From UBA7803 sp036381275 (GTDB taxonomy: Bacteria; Pseudomonadota; Gammaproteobacteria; Pseudomonadales; Azotimanducaceae): a DNA stretch of 64,000 nt. Positions 16,142 to 24,015 of this stretch are shown here, piece by piece. Where the stretch lies: contig DASVDC010000143.1 in assembly GCA_036381275.1 (NCBI GenBank), positions 124,001 to 188,000 of the forward strand. Reading direction: 5' to 3'. The notes under the pieces were generated by a model that was not told the DNA's origin, made no database searches, and was given only the letters and a program-made list of their open reading frames with translations. Made by a program: the position numbers and the translations under genes. Within the stretch, counting starts at the first letter, position 1; the number at the start of each line of letters is the position of its first letter.

Positions 16142-17053
16142 ATGCAGATCGAGCGCAACGAGATCCGCGTGTTCGCTGCGGTGGTGGAGGAAGGCGGCTT
16201 CAGCCGCGCGGCGGAGCGGCTGCACATCTCGCAATCCGCGGTGAGCCAGGCCATCGCGAACCTCGAGCACAAGCTCGACACGCGCCTCTTGATCCGCAAG
16301 GGCCGGCCGCGGCTCACCGAGGCGGGGAAGCGCCTGTTCGGCTTCGCGCAGACGCTGATCAACGAGGAGCAGCGCGCGCTCGCGGACATCCAGCGCATCC
16401 GCACCGGCGCGCTCTCGACGCTGAATCTCGCGATGAACAGCGTGGTGAGCCGCGTGCACGGCCGCGCGCTGATGCTCGAGTTCTGCGAGCGCAATCCGCT
16501 GACGCGGCTGAAGCTCGACGTCGCGCCGAGCCGCGAGATCATCTACGGCGTGGAGGACGATCGCTGGGAGCTCGGCTTCGGGCCGTTCCAGCACCACATG
16601 CCGGGACATTTCGTGCTGACACCGTACTTCACGGAGGCGCGGCTCCTCGTCGTGCACGAACGCCATCCGCGGTTCGAGGCGCTGCGGCGCGATCCGGAAG
16701 CCGAGCTCGGGAAGCTGACGCTGCTGACCTCCTACCTCGACGACGCCACTCGCCGGCCGGGTCCGGAGCAGCGTCTGCGCAACCAGTTCGCGAGCGTCTG
16801 GGAGGTGAGCAATCTGGAGCTGCGCCTCGCGCTCGCGGAGGCGGGCAAGGGCGTGACCTATCTGTCGAACCTGCTGCTCGACCGGCTCGCCGGGTTCCAT
16901 CCGATCGAGGGGCTGGAGATCTCGCGCTTCGAGCGCGAGGTCGGGCTGTACTACAACCGGCACCGCGCGCTGTCCGAAGGCGCCCAGCGCTTCATCGCGA
17001 TCTGCGAGCGCTATTTCGCACCCGCGAACCACCCGGTAGGAGCGGTCCCCTGA
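16142..17053 (+). CDS. LysR-family transcriptional regulator
   Basis: 303 residues. The N-terminal winged helix-turn-helix (residues 1-62: FAAVVEEGGFSRAAERLHIS, then QSAVSQAIANLEHKL) is followed by a LysR effector domain. It is divergent from the citrate-synthase-like gene, so it likely senses a metabolite of that reaction. ATG 16142 is chosen because the helix-turn-helix begins directly after it. The last residues (HPVGAVP) and the stop are supplied by a REP-like palindrome. Confidence 0.9.
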   Translation: MQIERNEIRVFAAVVEEGGFSRAAERLHISQSAVSQAIANLEHKLDTRLLIRKGRPRLTEAGKRLFGFAQTLINEEQRALADIQRIRTGALSTLNLAMNSVVSRVHGRALMLEFCERNPLTRLKLDVAPSREIIYGVEDDRWELGFGPFQHHMPGHFVLTPYFTEARLLVVHERHPRFEALRRDPEAELGKLTLLTSYLDDATRRPGPEQRLRNQFASVWEVSNLELRLALAEAGKGVTYLSNLLLDRLAGFHPIEGLEISRFEREVGLYYNRHRALSEGAQRFIAICERYFAPANHPVGAVP

Positions 17054-17063
17054 CCGCGATTCG
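17036..17063. repeat. Single REP-like palindrome
   Basis: GTAGGAGCGGTCCCCTGACC and following bases form a hairpin with stem GCGGTC/GACCGC and loop CCCT. It overlaps the last codons of the LysR gene and contains its TGA. Closest to the forward half at 4489. Confidence 0.7.
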
Positions 17064-17102
17064 TAGGCCCGCCCGCCAGGAAGGCCAGGATGGATGCCGA
17101 AC

Positions 17103-17122
17103 GCTTCGATGGGCATCGAAGC
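17103..17122. promoter_or_regulatory. Palindromic operator upstream of the ArsR gene
   Basis: GCTTCGATG-GG-CATCGAAGC is a perfect 9+9 inverted repeat with a two-base centre, 43 bases before the ATG of the ArsR-type regulator. Size, symmetry and position suit an autoregulatory operator for a dimeric winged-helix repressor. It could also fold as an mRNA hairpin. Confidence 0.6.
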
Positions 17123-17165
17123 ATCGTTCCTTGTCTCTGCGCGGTTCGCGATCTAGGGTGGGACG

Positions 17166-17885
17166 ATGCACGATACCGACATCCTGGCGGACGTGGGCCG
17201 GCTCCTCGGCGAGCCGGCGCGGGCGCGGATCCTCACCGCGCTGCTCGACGGCCGCGCGTTCACGGGGAAGGAGCTCGCGTACTTTGCCGGCGTGACGGCG
17301 GCAACGGCCAGCGCCCACCTCGCGAGGCTCGTCGCCGCCGAGCTGCTGGTGGTCGAGAAGCAGGGCCGGTTCAACTACTACCGGCTGAAGTCCGGCGACG
17401 TCGCGCGCGCGCTCGAGGGGCTGATGACCGTCGCGCCGATGGCAACCCCCGCGGGCTGGCCGCCGAGCCACCGCGTCGATCCGGCGCTTCGGGCCGCGCG
17501 CCTGTGCTACGACCACATTGCGGGCCGCCTCGGCGTCTCCCTGTGCGAGATGATGGTGCGGCGCGGCTACCTCGTGCTCGCGGACGGCAGCGGCGAGGTG
17601 ACGGACGCCGGGGCGAGGTTCCTCGCCCGCCTCGGCGTCGACCTCGACCGCGCAGCCCGGGCGAAGCGGCGGTACTGCCGCTCGTGCATCGACTGGACCG
17701 AGCGGCGGCGGCACCTCTCCGGCGCGGTGGGTGCGGCGCTCGCCGATGCGTTCCTGGAACACGGCTGGATCGCGCGCAATCGGGACAGTCGGGTGCTGAG
17801 CGTCACGCCGGCCGGCCGGGAGAAGCTGACGGAGCTGGGAGTCCTCGAACCCTCGACGGCGCCGCGCGCTTTGCGCAGCGCGTGA
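17166..17885 (+). CDS. ArsR-family regulator with C-terminal extension
   Basis: 239 residues, about twice the usual ArsR length. Residues 1-85 form the winged helix (GEPARARILTALLDGRAFTG, VTAATASAHLARLV). Residues 95-230 form a second domain with RLCYDHIAGRLGVSL and YCRSCIDWTERRRHLSGAVG, seen in a subgroup of ArsR proteins annotated without known ligand. The lone CRSC pair could bind a metal or respond to redox state, but the classic ELCVCDL site is absent. A perfect palindrome upstream suggests self-regulation. Confidence 0.85.
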   Translation: MHDTDILADVGRLLGEPARARILTALLDGRAFTGKELAYFAGVTAATASAHLARLVAAELLVVEKQGRFNYYRLKSGDVARALEGLMTVAPMATPAGWPPSHRVDPALRAARLCYDHIAGRLGVSLCEMMVRRGYLVLADGSGEVTDAGARFLARLGVDLDRAARAKRRYCRSCIDWTERRRHLSGAVGAALADAFLEHGWIARNRDSRVLSVTPAGREKLTELGVLEPSTAPRALRSA

Positions 17886-17914
17886 GCTCGGTGCGGGACA
17901 CACCCGCACGCCGT

Positions 17915-18514
17915 TCAGTGGGGAACGTTGTCCGTCCGCGCGGCGCGGCCGAGGTAGCCGCCGTGATGGCGCAGGCCGAAGTCCTCCCGGGTCACGCCCT
18001 TCACCTCGAGCAATGCGAGCGCGATCGCGTCGCTGATCGCGAGCATCACCGCCATGCTGGCGCTCGGGGTCATGCCGATCGGGCAGGGCTCCTCGATCAC
18101 GCCCATGTCGAGCGAGAAGTCGGCCAGGTTCCGCAGCTCCGAGTCCGGGTGCGAGGTGATGCCGATGATCGTGGCGACGCCCAGGTGCCGCGCCAGCTCG
18201 AGGATCTCCAGCACCTCGCGGCTCTTGCCGCTGGTGGAGAACGCCACCAGCACGTCCTTCGGCCCGACCAGCCCCAGATCGCCGTGGGCCGCTTCGGCGG
18301 CGTGGATGAACGCGGCCGGCGTCGCGGTCGAGCAGAGCGTAGCCGCGAACTTGTGAGCGATGTGGCCGGCCTTGCCGATGCCGGTGGTGAGCACCTTGCC
18401 CTCGCAGGCGGCCAGCGTCCGCACCGCCCGCTCGAAGTTGTCGTCGACGCGGACGCCGGCGATCGCTTCCGCCTCGGCCTTCAGCACGGCACGCATCCGC
18501 TCCTTGATCTGCAT
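17915..18514 (-). CDS. SIS-domain sugar-phosphate isomerase, KdsD-like without CBS domains
   Basis: 199 residues with a single SIS domain. It carries TTGIGKAGHIAHKFAATL, HAAEAAHGDLGL and VAFSTSGKSREVLEILE, the pattern of arabinose-5-phosphate isomerase (ribulose-5-P to arabinose-5-P, first step of Kdo synthesis). The paired CBS domains of E. coli KdsD are missing. SIS-only enzymes of this kind are known in some bacteria. Because the next operon handles N-acetylhexosamines, it might instead act on another sugar phosphate. ATG 18514 is the start that leaves the SIS fold intact. Confidence 0.8.
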   Translation of the reverse strand: MQIKERMRAVLKAEAEAIAGVRVDDNFERAVRTLAACEGKVLTTGIGKAGHIAHKFAATLCSTATPAAFIHAAEAAHGDLGLVGPKDVLVAFSTSGKSREVLEILELARHLGVATIIGITSHPDSELRNLADFSLDMGVIEEPCPIGMTPSASMAVMLAISDAIALALLEVKGVTREDFGLRHHGGYLGRAARTDNVPH

Positions 18515-18622
18515 CGTTTCGTCACCGTCCGAACAAAACGCGCGCGATGGTCGCACGCCGGGGTGAGGCCCTCAAGCGCACGCCATTGACAGCAGCCGGA
18601 CGGCGAGGGCACAACGGCGGCC

Positions 18623-20641
18623 ATGACAACGACGACGAAACTGCCGCCGCTGATGCCGATGCCGCGCACCGTCCGGCTGCTGGACGGTGCCGCGCTCCCC
18701 GAGCGCCCGGCGCTCGCGCCCGAATTCGCGCGCGTGCGCACGCCGCGGCTCGAGCGCGCGGCGCAGCGTCTGCTCGATCGGCTGCCCGAGCCCGCGTCCG
18801 CGCACGCGCTGCCGCTGGTGATCGACTGCGACGCGGCGGCGCCGCCCCATCCGGATCTCGAGGAGGACGAATCCTATGCGCTCTCGGTGACCGCCGAGGG
18901 CATCCGCCTGACGGGCTCGGAATGGGGCGTGCTGCGCGGACTCGCGACGCTGGCCCAGCTCTTCGGCGGCGCGGGGCCGGTGCCGCCGCTCAACATCGAG
19001 GATGCACCGCGCCTGCCCTGGCGCGGCCTGATGCTCGACGTGGCGCGGCACTTCATTCCGCTGCGGGATCTGCTGCGCACCCTGGATGCGATGGAGCTGG
19101 TCAAGCTCGACGTGCTGCACCTGCACCTCAGCGACGACCAGGGCTTCCGCTTTCCGAGCCGCCGCTACCCGCGGCTTCCGTCCGCCGAGCACTACGCGCT
19201 GGAGGAATTGCAGCGACTCGTCGCGGCCGCGGCCGACCGGGGTATCCGCGTGGTGCCGGAGCTCGACGTCCCCGGTCACGTCACGAGCTGGCTGATCGCG
19301 CATCCCGAGTGGGGCAACCGGCCGGCGCAGCCGTCCCGGCGCTTCGGCGTGCATCGCGAATGCCTGGACCCGACCAGGGGCGAGGTGCTCACGGCGGTGA
19401 AGACGCTGTTCGGCGAGCTGGCGGAGGTGTTTCCCGATCGCTGCCTGCACATGGGCGGCGACGAGGTGCACCCCGAGTGGTGGTCGCAGGACGAGCGCAT
19501 CCGCGCGTACATGGAGCGCGAGGGCCTCCGCGATGTCGCCGCGCTGCAGGCCCGCTTCCAGCGCGAGGTGGCGCTCGCGATCGAACGGCTCGGGCGCCGG
19601 GCGATGGGCTGGGACGAGGTGCTGCACGCGGATTTGCCGCGCGGCAGCGTGATCCAGGCCTGGCGCGGCGTCACCGCGCGGGACCGTGCGCTGGCCGCCG
19701 GCCACGATTGCGTGCTGTCGGCGCCGTACTACCTCGACCTGTTTTATCCCGCCGGCCAGCACTACGGCTTCGATCCGGCGGCCCCGCAGCCGGAGCTCGT
19801 CGCCCGCGAGGATGCGCTCGCGCGCGACCCGCGCCTCGCCCACGTGGCGGCGGGCCTCGCCTGGACCCGGCAGTGGCGCGAAGGCCGGGTGGACCGGCTG
19901 CCGGAAGGCGGCTGCGGGCGGCTGCTCGGCGCGGAAGCGTGCCTCTGGGCCGAGCTGGTGGACGCCCGGCTGCTCGATCTGCGGCTCTGGGGGCGGCTGC
20001 CGGCGTTGGCCGAGCGGTTCTGGTCGCCGGCCGACGTCCGCGACGAGCACGACCTGTACCGGCGCCTCGAGACGATCGTCGCGCGGCTGCCGGAATGGGC
20101 CGGCGTGGATCCCGTCGGCGACTCGGTGCGCCTGATGCGCGCGGCCGGTCTGCCGCCGGAGTGGCAGCCGCTCGCGGACGCGCTGGAGCCGGTCAAGTGG
20201 TACGGCCGGCTGCTCGGCGAGCAGGCGCTGCGCGCGCGGCTGGACGGGCGGGAGATGCCGCTCGCGCGGCCGTACGACGCCGACTCGCCGCTCGACCGCG
20301 TCGTCGACGCGCTGCCGCCGGAGAGCGCGGCGGCGCGCCGGCTGTCCGGGATCTGCGATGCGGAGCTCGCCGGAGACCCGGATGCGCGCAGCGCGTTGGC
20401 CGCGATCGCGCACACCTGGGCCGAGCTCCCGGCGGTGCCCGCGCCGGCGGAGCTGGAGCCGCTGGCCGCGCGGCTGCGCGGCCTCGGCCGATCGATCGAG
20501 CAGGTGCTCGGCGGAACGGCAGCGCCGGGCACGCTGCGCGCGGCGGCCGCCGCGGCGGCCGAGCCGGTGGGCGAGTACCTGCTCGCGGCGGCGCTGGTGC
20601 TGGCGGACTGGAGCGAACGCCGGGAGGCGGCCGCCGGATGA
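18623..20641 (+). CDS. Cytoplasmic beta-N-acetylhexosaminidase, GH20
   Basis: 672 residues. An N-terminal GH20b-like domain (about 1-125) precedes the TIM barrel: WRGLMLDVARHF, KLDVLHLHLSDDQGFRF, VVPELDVPGHVTSW and the catalytic pair D280-E281 in HMGGDEVHPEW. It hydrolyses terminal beta-GlcNAc/GalNAc, as from chitobiose or peptidoglycan and glycan fragments. There is no signal peptide, so it acts inside the cell. About 150 C-terminal residues are a helical extension. The stop overlaps the kinase start (ATGA). A TTGACA at 18586 could be a -35 element. Confidence 0.92.
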   Translation: MTTTTKLPPLMPMPRTVRLLDGAALPERPALAPEFARVRTPRLERAAQRLLDRLPEPASAHALPLVIDCDAAAPPHPDLEEDESYALSVTAEGIRLTGSEWGVLRGLATLAQLFGGAGPVPPLNIEDAPRLPWRGLMLDVARHFIPLRDLLRTLDAMELVKLDVLHLHLSDDQGFRFPSRRYPRLPSAEHYALEELQRLVAAAADRGIRVVPELDVPGHVTSWLIAHPEWGNRPAQPSRRFGVHRECLDPTRGEVLTAVKTLFGELAEVFPDRCLHMGGDEVHPEWWSQDERIRAYMEREGLRDVAALQARFQREVALAIERLGRRAMGWDEVLHADLPRGSVIQAWRGVTARDRALAAGHDCVLSAPYYLDLFYPAGQHYGFDPAAPQPELVAREDALARDPRLAHVAAGLAWTRQWREGRVDRLPEGGCGRLLGAEACLWAELVDARLLDLRLWGRLPALAERFWSPADVRDEHDLYRRLETIVARLPEWAGVDPVGDSVRLMRAAGLPPEWQPLADALEPVKWYGRLLGEQALRARLDGREMPLARPYDADSPLDRVVDALPPESAAARRLSGICDAELAGDPDARSALAAIAHTWAELPAVPAPAELEPLAARLRGLGRSIEQVLGGTAAPGTLRAAAAAAAEPVGEYLLAAALVLADWSERREAAAG

Positions 20642-21645
20642 CCGATCCGGCGCGGCGCGCGCTCGCGGCCTGGTCACTCGCCTCCGCGCGGCTCGCCCCG
20701 CTCGGCGAAGGCCACATCAACGACACCTGGCTGGTCGAGCGGCCGGACGGCGAGCGTTTCGTGCTGCAGCGGCTCTCGGCCGCGGTGTTTCCCGACCCGC
20801 GGCAGGTGAGCGAGAAAGTCGCCCGGGTCGTGGAGCACCTGCACCGACGCGGCGACGTGCGCGTGCCGGCACTGCTGCCGGCCGGAGCGCGGCCCTGGCA
20901 CGAGGACTCGGACGGTGTGCTGTGGCGGCTCTGGGAGTTCGTCGCTCCGGCCCGCACGCTGCAGCGGCTCGAGACGGCGGCGCAGGGGCGCGCGGCCGGG
21001 GCCGCGTTCGGCCGTCTGCAGCGGGCGCTGGCCGATCTGCCGGGGCCGCTGCCCGATCCGATACCCGGCTTCCTGCAGCTCGGCCGGTACCTCGCCGAAC
21101 TGGATCTCGCCGTCCGCGACGCCCGCACCGACGCCGGTGTCGACGCGGCGCTCGCCGCGATCGACCGGCGGCGCGACCTCGCGGCGCTGTTCACGGAGCG
21201 CGACCGGCCAATCCACGGCGACGGCAAGATCGACAACCTGCTGTTCGCGCCGGCGAGCGACGAGGTGCTCTGCATCGTCGATCTGGACACGGTGATGCGC
21301 GGCCACTGGGCGTGGGACTTCGGCGACCTGGCGCGCTCCGCGGCGGCCGACGGCGATCGGGTCAACGTCGAGCGCTTCGCGAGCCTCGCGCGCGGCTTCG
21401 TCGAATCCGGCGCGCTGGGCGGCGGGCCCTCCGCTGCCGAGCGGCGCGAGGCGCTGCTGCTTGCGCCCAGGCACCTCGCGCTGATGCTGGCGGTGCGCTT
21501 CCTGACGGATCATCTGAGGGGCGATCGCTACTTCAAGGTGAGCGGGCGCGGCGAGAACCTGCGGCGCGCGCGCGTGCAGCTGGATCTGCTCGTCAGCATG
21601 GAGCGGGAAGAACGGCGGCTCGATCGGGCGCTCGCGGCGCTGTGA
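20638..21645 (+). CDS. N-acetylhexosamine 1-kinase-like phosphotransferase
   Basis: 335 residues of the APH fold. It matches bifidobacterial NahK along most of its length: GEGHINDTWLVERPDG, FVLQRLSAAVFPDP, the WRLWEFV strand, the catalytic loop HGDGKIDN (D195, N200), the metal Asp in IVDLDTVMRG (D215), and late FLTDHLRGDRYFK and LLVSMEREER. NahK phosphorylates GlcNAc/GalNAc at C1. It is coupled to the GH20 gene, so the enzyme pair would turn oligosaccharides into GlcNAc-1-phosphate, directly usable for UDP-GlcNAc. AmgK-like MurNAc kinase is the main alternative. Confidence 0.82.
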   Translation: MTDPARRALAAWSLASARLAPLGEGHINDTWLVERPDGERFVLQRLSAAVFPDPRQVSEKVARVVEHLHRRGDVRVPALLPAGARPWHEDSDGVLWRLWEFVAPARTLQRLETAAQGRAAGAAFGRLQRALADLPGPLPDPIPGFLQLGRYLAELDLAVRDARTDAGVDAALAAIDRRRDLAALFTERDRPIHGDGKIDNLLFAPASDEVLCIVDLDTVMRGHWAWDFGDLARSAAADGDRVNVERFASLARGFVESGALGGGPSAAERREALLLAPRHLALMLAVRFLTDHLRGDRYFKVSGRGENLRRARVQLDLLVSMEREERRLDRALAAL

Positions 21646-21663
21646 GCGCGTGGGGAGGCGGGC

Positions 21664-21909
21664 TCAGGTGAGTCCGCTCAGCACCAGGTTCACCACCATC
21701 ACCATCAGCAGCACGAACAGCACGGTCAGCACCACGCCCGCGAGGATGAAGTGGATGGCCCGGCCGCGGGAGAAGTCGCGCTGGCGGTTGCGGCTCGACT
21801 GCACGCCGAACGCGGCCGCCAGGCTGCTCGCGACGATCTGCCAGATCGACAGCGGCTCCTCCCGATCGGCATCGGACGCGTCGTCCTTCTCGCGCGGGGA
21901 ACGGTTCAT
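21664..21909 (-). CDS. DUF2970 single-span membrane protein
   Basis: 81 residues. The conserved block PLSIWQIVASSLAAAFGVQS, then NRQRDFSRG and one C-terminal transmembrane segment (about 53-77), define the DUF2970 family of small proteobacterial inner-membrane proteins. Function unknown. Convergent with the kinase gene, 18 bases away. Confidence 0.85.
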   Translation of the reverse strand: MNRSPREKDDASDADREEPLSIWQIVASSLAAAFGVQSSRNRQRDFSRGRAIHFILAGVVLTVLFVLLMVMVVNLVLSGLT

Positions 21910-22011
21910 CGGCCGGGATTATACGGCGCGCGCACCGGGCCCGTCGCCTGCGGCGGCCGATGGACCGCGCGGCTTGCCGGCGGCGCGAGCACGGTGCCAT
22001 CATCCGGCGCC

Positions 22012-22374
22012 ATGAACGCAGTGAAATGGTTCGTCATCGCCGTGATCGGTGCCGCGCTCGCCGCCTGCGCGAGCGGCGATCGGCCGCTGCAGCTCGTCTC
22101 CGGCGCCGGGGCCGTGTATCCGCCGAAGGCACGCGCCGAAGGCATCGAGGGCTACGTGGTGGTGCGCTACGACGTCGATGCCGAGGGTCGGGTGCAGAAC
22201 GTCCGCGTGACCGCGGCCGATCCGCCGGACGTGTTCGACGAGGCCGCCGTGCAGGCGGTGTCGCGCTGGCGCTTCACGCCGGCCGAGGAGAACGGGAAGC
22301 CCCGGGCGGTCCCGGGGCTCAAGAGCCGGCTCGAGTTCACGCTCGACGGCGCCGAGGCGTACGCCGACTATTGA
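22012..22374 (+). CDS. Lipoprotein with TonB C-terminal domain
   Basis: 120 residues. The lipobox LAAC (C19) marks an acylated lipoprotein. The rest is a TonB-C fold: AVYPPKARAEGIEGYVVVRY, DVDAEGRVQNVRV and AVSRWRFTPAEENGKP. Such proteins act as partial energy transducers or envelope adaptors. Lacking the transmembrane anchor and proline spacer of TonB, this one probably cannot transmit proton-motive force. Function unknown. Confidence 0.82.
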   Translation: MNAVKWFVIAVIGAALAACASGDRPLQLVSGAGAVYPPKARAEGIEGYVVVRYDVDAEGRVQNVRVTAADPPDVFDEAAVQAVSRWRFTPAEENGKPRAVPGLKSRLEFTLDGAEAYADY

Positions 22375-22381
22375 CGTCGCG

Positions 22382-23020
22382 CTACCAGGCGTTCCAGTGG
22401 GTGATGGTGGACACCGGCGGTCGCGCCGCACGCTTGAAGTCGGTGCCGATCGTGTAGCCCACCGGCAGCAGCGCCACCTGCATCACGTCGTCCGGGATGC
22501 CGAGCAGCTTCGCGGCCTCCTGCTCGTGCAGCAGGTGCAGCGTGGTCAGCGCCGAGCCGAGCCCGCGGGCGCGCAGCGCGAGCTGAAAGCTCCAGACCGC
22601 CGGGAAGATCGAGCCGAACAGCCCGGCCAGCAGCGCGGCCGGCACGTTCTCGGGCGGACGGCCCTGCACGCAGGGGATCACGTGCACGGGCACTTCGTGC
22701 AGGTGCTCGGCGAGGTAGATCGCGGAGCTGAACACGCGCTGGGTCTGCGCATCGCCCCGCTCCGTGGCTGCCGCGCCGGCCTGGGACAGGTACGCGTCGG
22801 CGCCCTTGCGGTAGATCTCCGCGAGCGCGCGCCGCTTGTCGGCATCGTCGACCACTACCCAGCGCCAGCTCTGGCTGTTCGAGCCGGTCGGCGCCTGCAC
22901 CGCCAGCTCGAGGCACTGCTCGATCACCGAGCGCGGCACGGGCCGGGTCAGATCCAGCCGCTTGCGCACCGCGCGGGTGGTGGCCAGCAGTTCGTCGGTC
23001 ATCGCGATGTCGAATTCCAT
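22382..23020 (-). CDS. Nitroreductase-family FMN oxidoreductase
   Basis: 212 residues. It shows the FMN-binding RAVRKRLDLTRPVP and QAPTGSNSQSWRWVVV blocks and a C-terminal GIPDDVMQVALLPVGYT, as in NfsB/NfnB-like flavoproteins that reduce nitro groups, quinones or flavins with NAD(P)H. ATG 23020 has AGGGGATC upstream. Its start codon interlocks with the divergent VanZ-like gene (the bases CATG serve both), so the promoters must lie inside the neighbouring coding sequences. Confidence 0.88.
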   Translation of the reverse strand: MEFDIAMTDELLATTRAVRKRLDLTRPVPRSVIEQCLELAVQAPTGSNSQSWRWVVVDDADKRRALAEIYRKGADAYLSQAGAAATERGDAQTQRVFSSAIYLAEHLHEVPVHVIPCVQGRPPENVPAALLAGLFGSIFPAVWSFQLALRARGLGSALTTLHLLHEQEAAKLLGIPDDVMQVALLPVGYTIGTDFKRAARPPVSTITHWNAW

Positions 23021-24002
23021 GCTTGATCCCCTGATCGATCGGAAGAAGAAAGGGCGACAGCCTATCACGGCTGCCGTCGGCATCGTGCTGCTGGTGGCGG
23101 TGCAGCAGCTCGTGACCTTCGGCAGCGACCGTCTGCTCGATCAGACGCTGACCAACGCCGCGCACGTGCCGCTGTTCGCGCTGCTGACGCTGCTGCTCCA
23201 CCGGCTGCTCGGGCGTCCGCCGTGGTACCGGCTGCTGATCGTCGCGCTGGGGCTCGCGGTGCTGACCGAGGCTTTGCAGGTGGTGACCAACCGGCAGCCG
23301 AGCCTGGTCGACCTCACGCTCGATCTGCTCGGCATCCTTCCGGTGATCGGGGCCATCACGCTCCGGCGCCGGCGGCGGCGCTCCGGACGGCCGGTGAGCG
23401 GGCGCGTCGTCTGGTTCGCGACGTGGGCGGCGATCGCGGGGATGACGCTGGCCGCGCCGGTGCGCGTGCTGGTCGCGTACGCCGAGCGCGATGCGGCTTT
23501 CCCACGCCTGCTGATTCCGGGCAACCGTCCGCTCGAGCTGCTGGTCGGCAGCAACGGATCGATGCGCCTCACGCGCGGCCCGGCGGATTGGACCGGCTAT
23601 GCGGACCGGCCGGTGCTGGAGACGATCTGGGGCGACGAGCGCTACCCCGGCCTCACGTTCACCGAGGTGGTATCCGACTGGGCCGGGTTCGATGCGCTCC
23701 AGGTCGACGTCTACCTGACCGGCGACGCGCCGATGCCGCTCACCGCAGCCGTCGGTCATGTCGGCACCGAGGGCACGGCGCGCTATCTCCAGATCGAGGT
23801 GGCGCCGGGCCCCTCCCGGCTGCGCTACCCGCTGGACGCGTTGCTCGAGCCGCTCGACGATGCGCCGGTGCGCGTCAGCAAGCTGATTCTGCACAGCACC
23901 CGGGAGTACCGGGGCCGTCGCCTGCTGATCGGCGACGTTCGTCTGGTCCGCGGCGGGGAGCACGGAGGACCGTTTGCGGGTACCCTTGCACCATCGAGCT
24001 GA
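23019..24002 (+). CDS. VanZ-like membrane protein with C-terminal beta domain
   Basis: About 327 residues. Four or so transmembrane segments in the first 155 residues carry the VanZ pattern: AHVPLFALLTLLLHRLLG, then LAVLTEALQVVTNRQPSLVD and DLTLDLLG. The remaining 170 residues form a soluble beta-rich, probably periplasmic domain of the kind seen in carbohydrate-binding modules (WAGFDALQVDVYL, LILHSTREYRGRRLLI). VanZ itself gives low-level teicoplanin resistance, but most relatives are uncharacterised. ATG 23007 is an alternative start. Confidence 0.72.
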   Translation: MLDPLIDRKKKGRQPITAAVGIVLLVAVQQLVTFGSDRLLDQTLTNAAHVPLFALLTLLLHRLLGRPPWYRLLIVALGLAVLTEALQVVTNRQPSLVDLTLDLLGILPVIGAITLRRRRRRSGRPVSGRVVWFATWAAIAGMTLAAPVRVLVAYAERDAAFPRLLIPGNRPLELLVGSNGSMRLTRGPADWTGYADRPVLETIWGDERYPGLTFTEVVSDWAGFDALQVDVYLTGDAPMPLTAAVGHVGTEGTARYLQIEVAPGPSRLRYPLDALLEPLDDAPVRVSKLILHSTREYRGRRLLIGDVRLVRGGEHGGPFAGTLAPSS

Positions 24003-24015
24003 CGAGGAGGGGTCC

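Noticed and set aside
13898..17116. Very long open frame on the minus strand covering citrate synthase, LysR and others (over 1000 codons)
   Set aside because: A shadow of real genes in GC-rich DNA. The translation is Arg/Ala/Pro-rich without motifs, whereas the other frames give clear families.
20638..21645. Aminoglycoside resistance gene
   Set aside because: The fold is shared, but similarity along the length is to NahK-type sugar 1-kinases, and it is coupled to a hexosaminidase.
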